DNA of 64,000 nucleotides from Bacteroides ovatus (GCF_001314995.1 NZ_CP012938.1:1488001-1552000), one strand, 5' to 3'. Shown: positions 25,331 to 35,009, counted from the first letter of the stretch. The notes: generated from the sequence alone by a model not told the origin. A program made the numbers and translations.

Positions 25331-26395
25331 ATGAATAAATTGCCCGAAAGGATCAGGATCAAAGACATCGCCCGTCTGGCAGATGTATCAGTGGGAACAG
25401 TAGACCGCGTTATCCATGGACGTAGCGGAGTGTCGGAAGCCAGCAAGAAACGCGTAGAAGAAATTCTGAAGCAGCTTGACTACCAGCCCAACATGTACGC
25501 CAGTGCTTTGGCTTCTAATAAGAAGTATACGTTTATCTGTCTGCTGCCGGAGCATCTGGAAGGCGAATACTGGACAGCGGTAGAAACCGGTATCCACGAA
25601 GCTATTGCCACTTATTCGGATTTCAATACTTCGGTGAAAATCAACTATTACGATCCATACGATTATCATTCATTCGTCAACGCCAGTGAAGCCATCCTGG
25701 CCCTGCAGCCGGACGGAGTGATGGTAGCTCCTACCGCTCCGCAATATACGAAAGGATTCACCGATCAGTTGCAGGCACTGGATATACCTTATATATATAT
25801 AGACTCCAATATTAAAGAGGTTCCTCCCCTCGCCTTCTTTGGTCAGAACTCACGTCAAAGCGGATATTTCGCTGCTCGAATGATGATGTTACTGGCACGG
25901 GAGGAAAAGGAAATTGTGATTTTCCGCAAAATACATGAAGGAATTGTAGGATCTAATCAGCAGGAGAACAGAGAAATCGGTTTTAGGCAGTACATGAAAG
26001 AACATCATCCGTCTTGTACTATACTGGAACTTGACTTGCATGCCGAACGCAACGACGAAGATAACGAGATGCTGGACGAATTCTTCCGCACTTATCCGAT
26101 GGTTAAGAACGGAATCACTTTCAACTCTAAAGCCTACATCGTTGGCGAGTACCTGCAAAGCCGTGGAAAGAAAGACTTCAATCTGATAGGCTATGACCTT
26201 CTGGAACGGAATGTCACCTGCCTGAAAGAAGGAAGTATCTCCTTCCTCATCGCCCAGCAGCCGGAACTGCAAGGAGCCAATGGCATCAAAGCTCTATGCG
26301 ATCATCTTATTTTCAAGAAAGAAGTGACTCGTATCAACTATATGCCCATTGATCTGTTAACAGTAGAGACAATAGACTATTACCATAGCAAATAA
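25331..26395 (+). CDS. LacI-family transcriptional regulator of hexuronate genes
   Basis: A 354-residue regulator. The ATG at 25331 is chosen because the HTH follows at once (IKDIARLADVSVGTVDRVIHG, about residues 9-29) and because an upstream GTG extension to 25211 would start inside the first operator. The rest is a periplasmic-binding-protein-like sensor domain (for example FGQNSRQSGYFAARMM). VSVGTVDRVIHGR resembles the LacI consensus VSxxTVSRVLNG. It sits between divergent kdgK-eda and uxaA (30 bp downstream, probably co-transcribed). The likely inducer is a hexuronate pathway intermediate such as KDG; this is an inference. Confidence 0.9.
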   Translation: MNKLPERIRIKDIARLADVSVGTVDRVIHGRSGVSEASKKRVEEILKQLDYQPNMYASALASNKKYTFICLLPEHLEGEYWTAVETGIHEAIATYSDFNTSVKINYYDPYDYHSFVNASEAILALQPDGVMVAPTAPQYTKGFTDQLQALDIPYIYIDSNIKEVPPLAFFGQNSRQSGYFAARMMMLLAREEKEIVIFRKIHEGIVGSNQQENREIGFRQYMKEHHPSCTILELDLHAERNDEDNEMLDEFFRTYPMVKNGITFNSKAYIVGEYLQSRGKKDFNLIGYDLLERNVTCLKEGSISFLIAQQPELQGANGIKALCDHLIFKKEVTRINYMPIDLLTVETIDYYHSK

Positions 26396-26425
26396 CAACA
26401 AAGTACAACTTTACAAGTACATTAC

Positions 26426-27916
26426 ATGGAAACAAAGTATTTAAGAATTAATCCTGCCGACAACGTCGCCGTTGCCATTGTTAACCTCCCGGCAGGAGAG
26501 CATCTTTCTGTAGATGGCATTGAGATTACATTGAATGAAGACATTCCTGTGGGACATAAATTCGCATTGAAGAACTTTGCTGAAGGCGAAAATGTAATCA
26601 AGTACGGTTACCCTATCGGACATGCACGGATGGCAAAGAAACAGGGTGACTGGATGAACGAAACGAACATCAAAACCAACCTCGCCGGATTGTTGGACTA
26701 TACTTACAACCCGATTCAGGTTTCTTTGGATATTCCTCATAAAGATCTTACATTCAAAGGTTATCGTCGCAAAAACGGTGATGTAGGGGTAAGAAACGAA
26801 ATATGGATTATCCCGACGGTAGGTTGCGTAAACGGTATCATCGGTCAACTGGCCGAAGGACTTCGTCGCGAAACTGAAGGTAAGGGAGTGGATGCCATTG
26901 TCGCTTTCCCACACAACTACGGTTGCTCACAACTTGGTGACGACCACGAAAATACGAAAAAGATTCTTCGTGACATGGTGCTTCATCCCAATGCAGGTGC
27001 TGTATTGGTAGTAGGCTTAGGATGTGAGAATAACCAGCCGGATGTATTCCGTGAGTTCCTGGGCGAGTTTGATGAAGACCGTGTGAAGTTCATGGTTACT
27101 CAAAAGGTAGGTGACGAATACGAAGAAGGAATGGAAATCCTCCGTGATTTGTATGCAAAGGCTTCTAAAGATGAACGTACCGATGTTCCTTTGTCCGAAC
27201 TACGCGTGGGATTGAAATGCGGTGGATCCGATGGTTTCTCCGGCATTACGGCAAACCCGCTATTGGGTATGTTCTCCGATTTCCTGATTGCACAGGGAGG
27301 TACAAGCGTATTGACTGAAGTTCCGGAAATGTTCGGTGCAGAAACAATCCTGATGAACCGTTGTAAAAACGAAGAGCTGTTTGAACAGACTGTCCATCTG
27401 ATTAATGACTTCAAAGAATACTTCCTGTCACATGGAGAGCCTGTAGGTGAAAATCCTTCTCCGGGCAACAAAGCCGGTGGTATCTCTACTCTGGAAGAAA
27501 AAGCACTGGGATGTACCCAGAAATGTGGAAAGAGTTATGTATCCGGCGTAATGCCTTACGGCGAACGTTTACAGAAAAAAGGACTCAACCTGCTTTCTGC
27601 TCCGGGCAATGACCTGGTTGCAGCCACTACTCTTGCAGCAAGTGGATGTCACATGGTACTTTTCACCACCGGACGCGGTACTCCTTTCGGCACTTTTGTT
27701 CCGACCATGAAGATTTCCACCAATTCAACCCTGGCTAAAAACAAACCGGGATGGATTGACTTCAACGCCGGTGTGATCGTAGAAAACGAACCGATGGAAA
27801 AGACTTGTGAACGCTTCATTGATTATATCATCAAAGTGGCAAGCGGTGAATTCGTAAACAACGAAAAGAAAGGCTATCGCGAAATTGCTATCTTTAAAAC
27901 AGGGGTAACCTTGTAA
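26426..27916 (+). CDS. uxaA: Altronate dehydratase UxaA
   Basis: A 496-residue enzyme converting D-altronate to 2-keto-3-deoxygluconate. It has the N-terminal SAF domain (about 10-95, with GEHLSVDGIEI and KYGYPIGHARM) and the large altronate/galactarate dehydratase domain, with VRNEIWIIPTVGCVNG, NYGCSQLGDD, LKCGGSDGFSGITANP and the Cys-bearing LGCTQKCGKS. Its product feeds KdgK and Eda encoded divergently. Two upstream enzymes of the galacturonate route (UxaC, UxaB) are not in the window. A terminator follows at 27977-28025. Confidence 0.94.
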   Translation: METKYLRINPADNVAVAIVNLPAGEHLSVDGIEITLNEDIPVGHKFALKNFAEGENVIKYGYPIGHARMAKKQGDWMNETNIKTNLAGLLDYTYNPIQVSLDIPHKDLTFKGYRRKNGDVGVRNEIWIIPTVGCVNGIIGQLAEGLRRETEGKGVDAIVAFPHNYGCSQLGDDHENTKKILRDMVLHPNAGAVLVVGLGCENNQPDVFREFLGEFDEDRVKFMVTQKVGDEYEEGMEILRDLYAKASKDERTDVPLSELRVGLKCGGSDGFSGITANPLLGMFSDFLIAQGGTSVLTEVPEMFGAETILMNRCKNEELFEQTVHLINDFKEYFLSHGEPVGENPSPGNKAGGISTLEEKALGCTQKCGKSYVSGVMPYGERLQKKGLNLLSAPGNDLVAATTLAASGCHMVLFTTGRGTPFGTFVPTMKISTNSTLAKNKPGWIDFNAGVIVENEPMEKTCERFIDYIIKVASGEFVNNEKKGYREIAIFKTGVTL

Positions 27917-27976
27917 ACAGGTCGCTATCTGATACAACAAATATATCGAAGATAAAAGATACATTGTTAAAACAAT

Positions 27977-28025
27977 AGAGTTGCTATCCCGTTCAACTTA
28001 TCATTGAGTGAAGGATAGCAACTCT
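27977..28025. terminator. Bidirectional terminator between uxaA and the efflux operon
   Basis: AGAGTTGCTATCC (27977-27989) pairs exactly with GGATAGCAACTCT (28013-28025), followed by a T-run. It serves uxaA (+) and the convergent transporter gene (-). Confidence 0.8.
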
Positions 28026-28032
28026 TTTTTTG

Positions 28033-29637
28033 TTATACCATATCATCGCCTGTTTTCTTAAACGTAACGCGGATTGTTTTATGGAAAGGAATAAAACGAG
28101 AAATCACAGCTATGACAACAGATATAACCAACAAATAACCCAGAATCTCTTTCAGTGCCAGCAACAGGCTTTGTTGTTGTAACGTATTATATAAGGAGTT
28201 GGTTGCCAACTGCGCAGCCTCATCATACGGATGTCCCTGTGTCATCGCATTGTTCAGCGACTGGCTATAGCGTGTTGACGACAATGGATCAGTAGCAGTT
28301 ATAGTCTCCGACAAAGAATACATATATTTTTGTTGCAGTCGGTACAGTACATTACTATAAAAAGAAGTCGCCATGATAGGTGCCAGCACGGAACGGAAAA
28401 TAATCAGGAAGAAAGCATTCGACAATAAGTATTTCGGATTCAAGTCTTCCACGGCAAATAGGGCAAAAGCAATAATCAAAGTCAACATACCCAAACCACG
28501 AAAGAAGATAGGCAGGTAGAGCATCTCATACGTACTATCCGGAGAAATGCCAAAATACAAAATGGCAAAGAAAATCACAAAGCAACTCATTCCTCCCGCT
28601 ATCAGAAAACGGAAACGCCACCGTTGCCAGCGAAACCACCAAAAACAAATAAAGGCGCCGACTACATATCCCGGAAGCAAATAAATATAAAGAGAATAGG
28701 TATGCGTAGTATCTACTTTCAGAATAACAGTCAGATAGTTAGTCAGCAAAGTGGTTGATGTACTGAAAAACATCACAAGCATCATATAAAAATAGCCCAC
28801 AATTGCTTTGGGTTGGAACAAAGGAGCCAGACTTACATAAGGATTCTCCAAACGGCTCTGATACCAGATGAACAGCGCAATCAGCATAGGTGCTATTACA
28901 ATATAAATACATATCTTACCGGAAGCCATCCAATCGAGCACTTTGCCATAATTGATAACGTACATCAACATCAGCAACCCGGCCGAAATAACAAACATCT
29001 CACGGATATGCAGATCAGACCATGCGACAGCTTTTATGGGACGATTATGCCGGAAACAGATGATAACAAACAGAATGGAAATCAAGATCAATACCATCAT
29101 AAAGTAGTACATATACTTCCAGTTATAATGATACGCCAGTAAAGCCGTTACCAGCATCGAAGCTTGTCCCCCACCGTAAACCAACGGATAAAAATAAGAA
29201 TAGAACTCGCTACGCACATTCTTCGGACTGAAAATCTTCTGGGCATAACGAATAAACCACAACATAAGAAACCCTTTCAAGAAACCGACAGCAAAACTAC
29301 AGACAATCAAAATATCTGCGTTTTGCGTACGTGCACAAACCCAACTCAAGAAGAATTGCAGTACTAAATCAATCAATAACAGAGATTTCACGGAAAAGGC
29401 TGCCAACACCTTAGGAATAATCGGGTATGCGATAGCCATACCTGCCGAAGCAGCGTAATACCCCATCGTAATATCTTCCGAATTAGTACCCAGCGTGTTC
29501 GACACTTCCAGCATACTGCCTGTATACGAGCCATTGAGCATAGTGACCGGAAGAATCACGATGAAAATGCTGATAAGTCCAAGCCAATCGGGCACCCATT
29601 GACGAACAGGTGCCTCCAATTCCTTCATGGTAATCAT
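28033..29637 (-). CDS. MFS drug exporter, DHA2/EmrB type
   Basis: A 534-residue inner-membrane protein with about 14 hydrophobic segments, the size and layout of the DHA2 (EmrB) drug:proton antiporters. An N-terminal motif-C-like segment (LPVTMLNGSYTGSMLEVSNTLG) matches the EmrB start. It overlaps the upstream emrA-like gene by 4 bp (29634-29637), so it is the last gene of marR-tolC-emrA-emrB. With its partners it should form a tripartite pump across both membranes. Substrates are unknown. Confidence 0.9.
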   Translation of the reverse strand: MITMKELEAPVRQWVPDWLGLISIFIVILPVTMLNGSYTGSMLEVSNTLGTNSEDITMGYYAASAGMAIAYPIIPKVLAAFSVKSLLLIDLVLQFFLSWVCARTQNADILIVCSFAVGFLKGFLMLWFIRYAQKIFSPKNVRSEFYSYFYPLVYGGGQASMLVTALLAYHYNWKYMYYFMMVLILISILFVIICFRHNRPIKAVAWSDLHIREMFVISAGLLMLMYVINYGKVLDWMASGKICIYIVIAPMLIALFIWYQSRLENPYVSLAPLFQPKAIVGYFYMMLVMFFSTSTTLLTNYLTVILKVDTTHTYSLYIYLLPGYVVGAFICFWWFRWQRWRFRFLIAGGMSCFVIFFAILYFGISPDSTYEMLYLPIFFRGLGMLTLIIAFALFAVEDLNPKYLLSNAFFLIIFRSVLAPIMATSFYSNVLYRLQQKYMYSLSETITATDPLSSTRYSQSLNNAMTQGHPYDEAAQLATNSLYNTLQQQSLLLALKEILGYLLVISVVIAVISRFIPFHKTIRVTFKKTGDDMV

Positions 29638-30704
29638 TTGCGTAAAGCTTCTGTTTCCACCATCATCCCGGCTCTCAACTGTGCCATTTCTTCCGGAGAA
29701 ACATCTTCCAAGTCGATACGCACAGGGATTCGCTGCTGCACCTTTACAAAATTGCCGGCAGAATTATCTGTAGGAACCAAGGAATATTTAGACCCGGTTG
29801 CCTCGGAAATTGCAGTGACTTCCCCGTGAAAAATCTTTCCGGGCACTGCGTCTACTTTAATACGCACCTGCTGGCCAATATAGATATTAGCAATCTGCGT
29901 TTCTTTATAATTAGCGGTAATCCACTTGTCCTTGTTACGCACCAAATAAGAAATAGTCTGTCCGGTCTGCACATATTGACCGGGTTCAAGCGTACGCCTA
30001 CCCATATATCCATCATAAGGAGCAGTGAGAACCGTATAAGACAGATTCAGCTTAGCCAAATCCAGGTCTGCTTCTTTACGCAAAATGGCAGCCTCCGTAC
30101 CGGTTGTTTTCTTACTTGTCTCCGCATATTGTGATAATGCCGCCTGTTTCTGTGCAACTAATGCCTGATAACGTGCCTTTGCTGCCTCATAAGCAGCTTT
30201 CGCTTGCTCATACTGCTGTTCCGGAACAGATTCTTCTTTCAACAAACGTTCAAAACGATGATAATCCTGTTTCAATTGCCAAAGTTTCGCTTTCGCTTCA
30301 GCGATGTTGGCATCCTGTACGGCAATATTCGTATGGGAAGTTTCAATACCCGAATGAAGAACATCCTGCGAGCCATGTGCATCCAACAATGCAGCTTCCG
30401 CTTCCTTTACCTTAATCTGATATTCACGATTGTCAAGCACCAGCAGAGTATCTCCCTGATGGACATATTGATGTTCCTTAAAACGAACCTCCTTGATATA
30501 ACCCGAAGCCCGGACATTCAAAGGAGCTACATATTGATCTACAAAAGCATCATTAGTCACTTCGTAATTCACATAACGCCAGAAGTAATTAGCAGTCCAC
30601 CAAAGTCCGGAGACAGCCAAACAGACACATACTAAATTTAAAACGATATTACGAACTCTTACTTTTTTCAGTTTCTTCTGTTTTTCTTTCCATTCAATTG
30701 CCAT
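29634..30704 (-). CDS. HlyD/EmrA-type membrane fusion protein
   Basis: A 356-residue adaptor. The ATG at 30704 (MAIEWKEKQKKLKK) is preferred to an in-frame TTG at 30734 that would overlap the tolC-like gene. Layout: cytoplasmic basic N-terminus, one membrane helix (about 20-40), lipoyl/barrel-sandwich half (RASGYIKEVRFKEHQYV), a long alpha-helical hairpin rich in Ala/Gln (about 105-205), second lipoyl half (APYDGYMGRRTLEPGQYV) and beta-barrel domain. It bridges the MFS pump and the TolC-like channel in the periplasm. Confidence 0.9.
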   Translation of the reverse strand: MAIEWKEKQKKLKKVRVRNIVLNLVCVCLAVSGLWWTANYFWRYVNYEVTNDAFVDQYVAPLNVRASGYIKEVRFKEHQYVHQGDTLLVLDNREYQIKVKEAEAALLDAHGSQDVLHSGIETSHTNIAVQDANIAEAKAKLWQLKQDYHRFERLLKEESVPEQQYEQAKAAYEAAKARYQALVAQKQAALSQYAETSKKTTGTEAAILRKEADLDLAKLNLSYTVLTAPYDGYMGRRTLEPGQYVQTGQTISYLVRNKDKWITANYKETQIANIYIGQQVRIKVDAVPGKIFHGEVTAISEATGSKYSLVPTDNSAGNFVKVQQRIPVRIDLEDVSPEEMAQLRAGMMVETEALRK

Positions 30705-30718
30705 ATCTGTTCTGTTTA

Positions 30719-32038
30719 TTAAAGACGTCCACAAGCCTTCTGAAGTTGATAATAAGTATAAATCACACGAGTGCGTGCAGTGACCAACTGCAATTCCACA
30801 TTCAAACGGACGGAATTCGCATCAAGTAAATCAGTCAGGATAGCCAGTTGATTCAGATAACGATTCTGCATAATACGGTAATTTTCTTCCGCTTGCCGGA
30901 CAGACAGTTTTAGAGCCTCTACCCTCTGCAACGCTTCCCTGTGGCGTAAAAATGCCGAACGTACATCCATGCGGATTCCCTGCATTTTCTGTTCTTCTTC
31001 ATTCTTCCGCAAAGACACCATCAGTTTGCTCTCTTTTACTTTATGATTGTTCTTGTACAGTGAAGATAAAGGATAGGAAACCGATACTCCCACATTCCAG
31101 TTATTGTTATACATATCCGCCAATGTACGTGAAACGGGACGTGCCAATGTATTCGATGCATATAGCGACACACTGGGAAGAGATAAGGATTGGGCAGAAC
31201 GGATTTCATTCCTTGCCAATTCTGTCTGTGCGCGAAGCAGCCTCATCGCCGGATCATTTTCATACGCCTGAACAATATAGTCATCATAGGACTGCAAAGC
31301 AACTGCCTGATAGAGAATGGTTGTATCCGGTTGTAATAACAAGTTCTCATCCTGCCCCAACAAGATATTGAGTTGCTGCGATACAAGCGCAATGCTATTT
31401 TCCGCTTCCTCCAAAGACAGTCGGTCATTAGTCAGCTGCATTTCGCTCCGCAATACATCATTATTGGTAATCAGCCCCTCTTTTTTCATTCGCCGGATAT
31501 CGCGTAACCGGAGTTCCGACTCTTCAATATTCCGTGTCAGTATCTCATGCTGCTTAAACAGACTAAACAAGTTCATATACTGATTGAGTAACCGTAACTT
31601 TATTTCCGCCTCATCGGTCAACGTTTGTAGTTCGGCAACTTGTTTTTCTATATCCGCTTTATGAATAGCACTTCGGATTTTACCACCCTGATAGAGAGGC
31701 TGTGCCAGATCAATCGCATAATTTTGTGACCAGTCCGGTGCTTCCGGATATGAAGGATCGGATAATCCCCGTTCCCAAACAACAGGCTGCCCTACAAATC
31801 CCCCTTTCAGTCCGATCTGCAGTTCCGGTAACTGTGCAGACCGTGCGGTCCGTATCCGCTCCTGCGCCATAGATTCTTTCATTACATCCGCCTGAAGTTG
31901 CAGACTATGCTGTACCCCCCGTTCAAAAAGCTGATCGATAGTGAGAAACAAAGAATCCGTTTGTGCATTTATGGATTGAGCAGCCAAAAACAGGCTAGAT
32001 AAAACCGCCCCATACTTCTTATACATTTTCAAGTACAT
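30719..32038 (-). CDS. TolC-like outer-membrane efflux channel
   Basis: About 439 residues from ATG 32038; a second ATG at 32026 and a GTG at 32047 are also possible. The signal peptide (AVLSSLFLAAQSINAQ) precedes two OEP repeats of coiled-coil helices and strands, typical of TolC/OprM. The start lies within the end of the marR gene (stop at 32019), so translation is probably coupled. It supplies the outer-membrane duct for the EmrAB-like pump that follows. Confidence 0.9.
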   Translation of the reverse strand: MYLKMYKKYGAVLSSLFLAAQSINAQTDSLFLTIDQLFERGVQHSLQLQADVMKESMAQERIRTARSAQLPELQIGLKGGFVGQPVVWERGLSDPSYPEAPDWSQNYAIDLAQPLYQGGKIRSAIHKADIEKQVAELQTLTDEAEIKLRLLNQYMNLFSLFKQHEILTRNIEESELRLRDIRRMKKEGLITNNDVLRSEMQLTNDRLSLEEAENSIALVSQQLNILLGQDENLLLQPDTTILYQAVALQSYDDYIVQAYENDPAMRLLRAQTELARNEIRSAQSLSLPSVSLYASNTLARPVSRTLADMYNNNWNVGVSVSYPLSSLYKNNHKVKESKLMVSLRKNEEEQKMQGIRMDVRSAFLRHREALQRVEALKLSVRQAEENYRIMQNRYLNQLAILTDLLDANSVRLNVELQLVTARTRVIYTYYQLQKACGRL

Positions 32039-32459
32039 CGCATACACTCTTTAATTCAGACAACATAGTTTCAATGCTCTCTATACCAACAATTTTTTCT
32101 GCATATACATAAACCTGATCGAGAATCGGACGAATCTGTTCTTTAAATTCTTCCCCTTCGGGAGTCAGGAACACCAGTTTATTACGACGGTCGGCAAGAT
32201 CTTCTTTCCGATGAACATACCCTTTCTTTTCCAGATTATTCATCAAATTGGTGAGACATGCCTTATCTTTTGCAATGCGTTCCGCCAATATCTGCTGACT
32301 AATTCCCTGCTCATGCCATAAACTACTTAATACCTGAAGCATCTCAAACGTAATACCCGCATTATTTTTTCTCAATGTCCGTTGCATAGACCGGCGAAAA
32401 GCCATACGGGTACGAACAATCTGCAACATGAGTTCTCTAAACTCTGCTCCTTCTCTCAT
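32019..32459 (-). CDS. MarR-family repressor of the efflux operon
   Basis: A 146-residue winged-helix regulator: a dimerisation helix at each end and the HTH/wing in the middle (GISQQILAERIAKDKACLTNLMNNLEKKGYVHRKEDLADRR, about 57-97, containing the DxRxx wing tip). It is the first gene of the efflux operon. A perfect 24-bp palindrome overlapping its own -33 element (32516-32539) is the likely operator, giving autorepression released by a ligand. No redox Cys pair stands out. Confidence 0.93.
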   Translation of the reverse strand: MREGAEFRELMLQIVRTRMAFRRSMQRTLRKNNAGITFEMLQVLSSLWHEQGISQQILAERIAKDKACLTNLMNNLEKKGYVHRKEDLADRRNKLVFLTPEGEEFKEQIRPILDQVYVYAEKIVGIESIETMLSELKSVCDVLENV

Positions 32460-32494
32460 TTTCTATACTCTTTTTACCTGTTTCGTTTCGGCGG

Positions 32495-32539
32495 CAAAGT
32501 TAGGTATTTCCTCCGAATTAGTCAAACGTTTGACTAATT
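32495..32539 (-). promoter_or_regulatory. Efflux operon promoter with MarR operator palindrome
   Basis: On the minus strand: TTTG (32526-32523), 20 bp, TAACTTTG (32502-32495). The -33 box lies inside a perfect 24-bp palindrome (32516-32539) whose half-site is AATTAGTCAAAC. A repressor bound there would block the promoter. Confidence 0.85.
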
Positions 32540-32686
32540 TCATTTTCAAACCCTCTTTATATAATTTCTGACTATTCGTTCATTCACCCATTAAACAACT
32601 GTATATTAACGCCTTATCATACCATTCAAATATTTATCATTAAAATATTCAGGCAAAAAGTTTGTTCATCTGAAATCTTTTATTTT

Positions 32687-32703
32687 ACTTTGTATCACAA
32701 AGT
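32687..32703 (+). promoter_or_regulatory. Short palindrome upstream of the CreD cluster
   Basis: ACTTTG-TATCA-CAAAGT ends 10 bp before the ATG at 32713. It could be an operator for the winged-helix protein encoded at 33313; this is a positional guess. Confidence 0.4.
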
Positions 32704-32712
32704 ACTTTTTAT

Positions 32713-33312
32713 ATGGATAAAGATAAAGCATTAGAATCGGTAAATGAGATAAAAGAGTTGATGGAAAAGTCGTCCAAGTTTATCTCTCTAAGTGGTCTCG
32801 CTGCAATCATGGCGGGCATTTACGCATTAGCTGGCGCATACATCGCTACACAAGTTATTACCCCGGGCACACATTTAATTGTTGCTCTCGAACTAATGGT
32901 TATTATAGCTTCGCTCGTATTGGTAGCAGCTGCGGTCACCGCCTGCATCCTGTCCTATTATAAATCCAAGAAGACAGGACAGAAATTTTTCAGCCGCCTC
33001 ACCTACCGGGCATTGTGGAACTTTTCTCTTCCGATGCTGACCGGAGGTGTTTTATGCATCTCCATCATGATGCATGAGTATTATGACATCCTGGCTTCCG
33101 TCATGCTTTTATTTTACGGACTAGCACTGGTCAACGTATCCAAGTTCACTTACTCCAGTATCGTATGGTTAGGATATGCTTTCATTTGCCTGGGAGTCGT
33201 AGATTGTTTTTGGGAAGGTCATTCACTGCTGTTCTGGACCATCGGTTTCGGCGGTTTCCATATTCTTTATGGCATATTGTTCTATTTACACTACGAAAGA
33301 AAGAGATCATAA
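32713..33312 (+). CDS. Six-span membrane protein of the winged-helix/CreD cluster
   Basis: A 199-residue protein: a soluble N-terminus (about 1-22) followed by six hydrophobic segments in three hairpins. I do not recognise a named function. The stop codon directly abuts the ATG of the winged-helix gene (33313), and the creD gene follows, so the three form one operon. Similar membrane-protein/winged-helix/CreD triplets are common in Bacteroidota, and a role in sensing or responding to envelope change is inferred. Confidence 0.75.
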   Translation: MDKDKALESVNEIKELMEKSSKFISLSGLAAIMAGIYALAGAYIATQVITPGTHLIVALELMVIIASLVLVAAAVTACILSYYKSKKTGQKFFSRLTYRALWNFSLPMLTGGVLCISIMMHEYYDILASVMLLFYGLALVNVSKFTYSSIVWLGYAFICLGVVDCFWEGHSLLFWTIGFGGFHILYGILFYLHYERKRS

Positions 33313-33609
33313 ATGATAGAAGCATTCCAATATATTAATAAAGCATTCGAAAGCAAGGTCCGGCTCGGTATCATGGCTATTCTGATGGTAAATGAGGAAG
33401 CCGACTTCAATTTTCTGAAAGAGCAGCTCTCTCTGACAGACGGCAATCTTGCCAGCCATACCCGTTCCCTGGAAGAACTGGGATATATCGTATGTAACAA
33501 AAGTTTTGTTGGACGAAAGCCACGAACTGTTTTTCAAGCAACCCCGCAAGGCAGAGAAGCTTTCAAATCTCATATTGAAGCTTTAGAGAAATTTCTAAAA
33601 TCAAAATAA
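33313..33609 (+). CDS. Winged-helix regulator (ArsR/MarR-like, single domain)
   Basis: A 98-residue DNA-binding protein. The HTH is in the middle (DFNFLKEQLSLTDGNLASHTRSLEELGYI) and the wing follows (VGRKPRTVFQATPQGREAF). This is the compact winged-helix form often linked to membrane proteins in Bacteroidota. There is no metal-binding Cys or His cluster, so it is not a metal-sensing ArsR. It probably regulates its own operon together with the preceding membrane protein and creD. Confidence 0.88.
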   Translation: MIEAFQYINKAFESKVRLGIMAILMVNEEADFNFLKEQLSLTDGNLASHTRSLEELGYIVCNKSFVGRKPRTVFQATPQGREAFKSHIEALEKFLKSK

Positions 33610-33635
33610 ATAATTCATCAAAACACTACTGGCTT

Positions 33636-34988
33636 ATGGACGGTTTCAATGAAAATTCAAATGAGCAACAGGTGCAGCAACCTATGGGATGTCTCCACCG
33701 TTTCTCCAAAACAATCAAGGTTGTCATCATCGGATTATTAATTCTTCTCCTGATGATACCGATGTTCATGATTGAAAATCTTATTTCCGAACGGGGACGA
33801 ACCCAGGAAGAAGCTATCGACGAGGTAAGTGAAAAATGGAGTCTGGCACAGACCATCACGGGCCCCTACCTGAATCTCCAGTATCCGGTCGTCATTGAAA
33901 ATAACGGCGAGAAGAAGGTTTCTATCAAAGACCTGATACTTTTTCCCGATGAGCTTATGGTCAGCGGACAACTAAAGACTGAAATTCTGAAAAGAAGTAT
34001 CTACGAGGTCAATGTATATCAATCGGAACTGACATTGAAAGGGTCATTCAGTTCGGAAGAATTGAAAAAGAGCAGAATAGATATGGAACAGCTGCAGTTT
34101 GACAGGGCAGCTATTTGCCTGAATCTGACCGATATGCGTGGCATCAGCGAACAAATCAGCATCACTTTGGGAGATTCAGTTTACATCTTCGAGCCGGGTA
34201 TGGACAACAGAGGCATAGATAATACCGGAGTTCATGCGATCGCTAATTTGTCGGAATTGAAGCAGAATAAAAAACTCCCTTATGAAATAAAAATCAAACT
34301 GAAAGGTTCACAGTCACTCAACTTTATTCCGTTGGGTAAAACAACCCGTGTAGATCTGAAAGCCAACTGGAATACACCGAGCTTTACCGGAAACTATCTG
34401 CCTAACAACCGGAATATTACGGAGAAGGAATTTTCCGCGCAATGGCAGGTTTTAAACTTGAATCGGAATTATTCGCAGGTGATGGCTGACTACAACACCT
34501 CGAACATCAAAGATATTGAAAACTCCAGTTTCGGTGTGAATTTCAAAATTCCGGTGGAACAGTACCAGCAGTCCATGCGCTCCGCAAAGTATGCCATTCT
34601 GATTATCCTACTGACTTTCGGAGTGATCTTCTTCACTGAAATCATGAACAAGACCCGTATTCATGCCTTGCAGTATTTATTGGTAGGACTAGCTCTCTGT
34701 CTATTCTACAGCCTGCTCCTCTCTTTCTCCGAGCACGTCGGTTTCAACCCGGCCTATTTGTTATCTTCTGCACTGACTATTATACTGGTAGGCGGCTATA
34801 TGTTCGGAATTACCAAGAAAAAGAAACCATCATTAATCATGTCCGGCCTATTGGCTATACTCTATATTTATATCTTTGTTCTTATCCAGCTGGAGACTTT
34901 CGCATTATTGGCAGGCAGCTTAGGACTGTTTATCATTCTGGCAATAGTGATGTATTTTTCAAAGAAAATAGACTGGTTTAATGAATAA
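33636..34988 (+). CDS. creD: CreD-family inner-membrane protein
   Basis: A 450-residue protein with an N-terminal membrane helix (about 25-47), a large extracytoplasmic domain (about 48-310) and a cluster of C-terminal membrane segments starting at YAILIILLTFGVIFF. This is the CreD/CbrA-type (inner membrane protein CreD) layout. In E. coli and Aeromonas it belongs to the CreBC regulon and affects envelope and colicin or beta-lactam phenotypes; its biochemistry is unclear. Here it follows the winged-helix gene by 26 bp and no creBC is seen. Confidence 0.9.
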   Translation: MDGFNENSNEQQVQQPMGCLHRFSKTIKVVIIGLLILLLMIPMFMIENLISERGRTQEEAIDEVSEKWSLAQTITGPYLNLQYPVVIENNGEKKVSIKDLILFPDELMVSGQLKTEILKRSIYEVNVYQSELTLKGSFSSEELKKSRIDMEQLQFDRAAICLNLTDMRGISEQISITLGDSVYIFEPGMDNRGIDNTGVHAIANLSELKQNKKLPYEIKIKLKGSQSLNFIPLGKTTRVDLKANWNTPSFTGNYLPNNRNITEKEFSAQWQVLNLNRNYSQVMADYNTSNIKDIENSSFGVNFKIPVEQYQQSMRSAKYAILIILLTFGVIFFTEIMNKTRIHALQYLLVGLALCLFYSLLLSFSEHVGFNPAYLLSSALTIILVGGYMFGITKKKKPSLIMSGLLAILYIYIFVLIQLETFALLAGSLGLFIILAIVMYFSKKIDWFNE

Positions 34989-35009
34989 TCGGCTTTTCTT
35001 CTGAAACAC

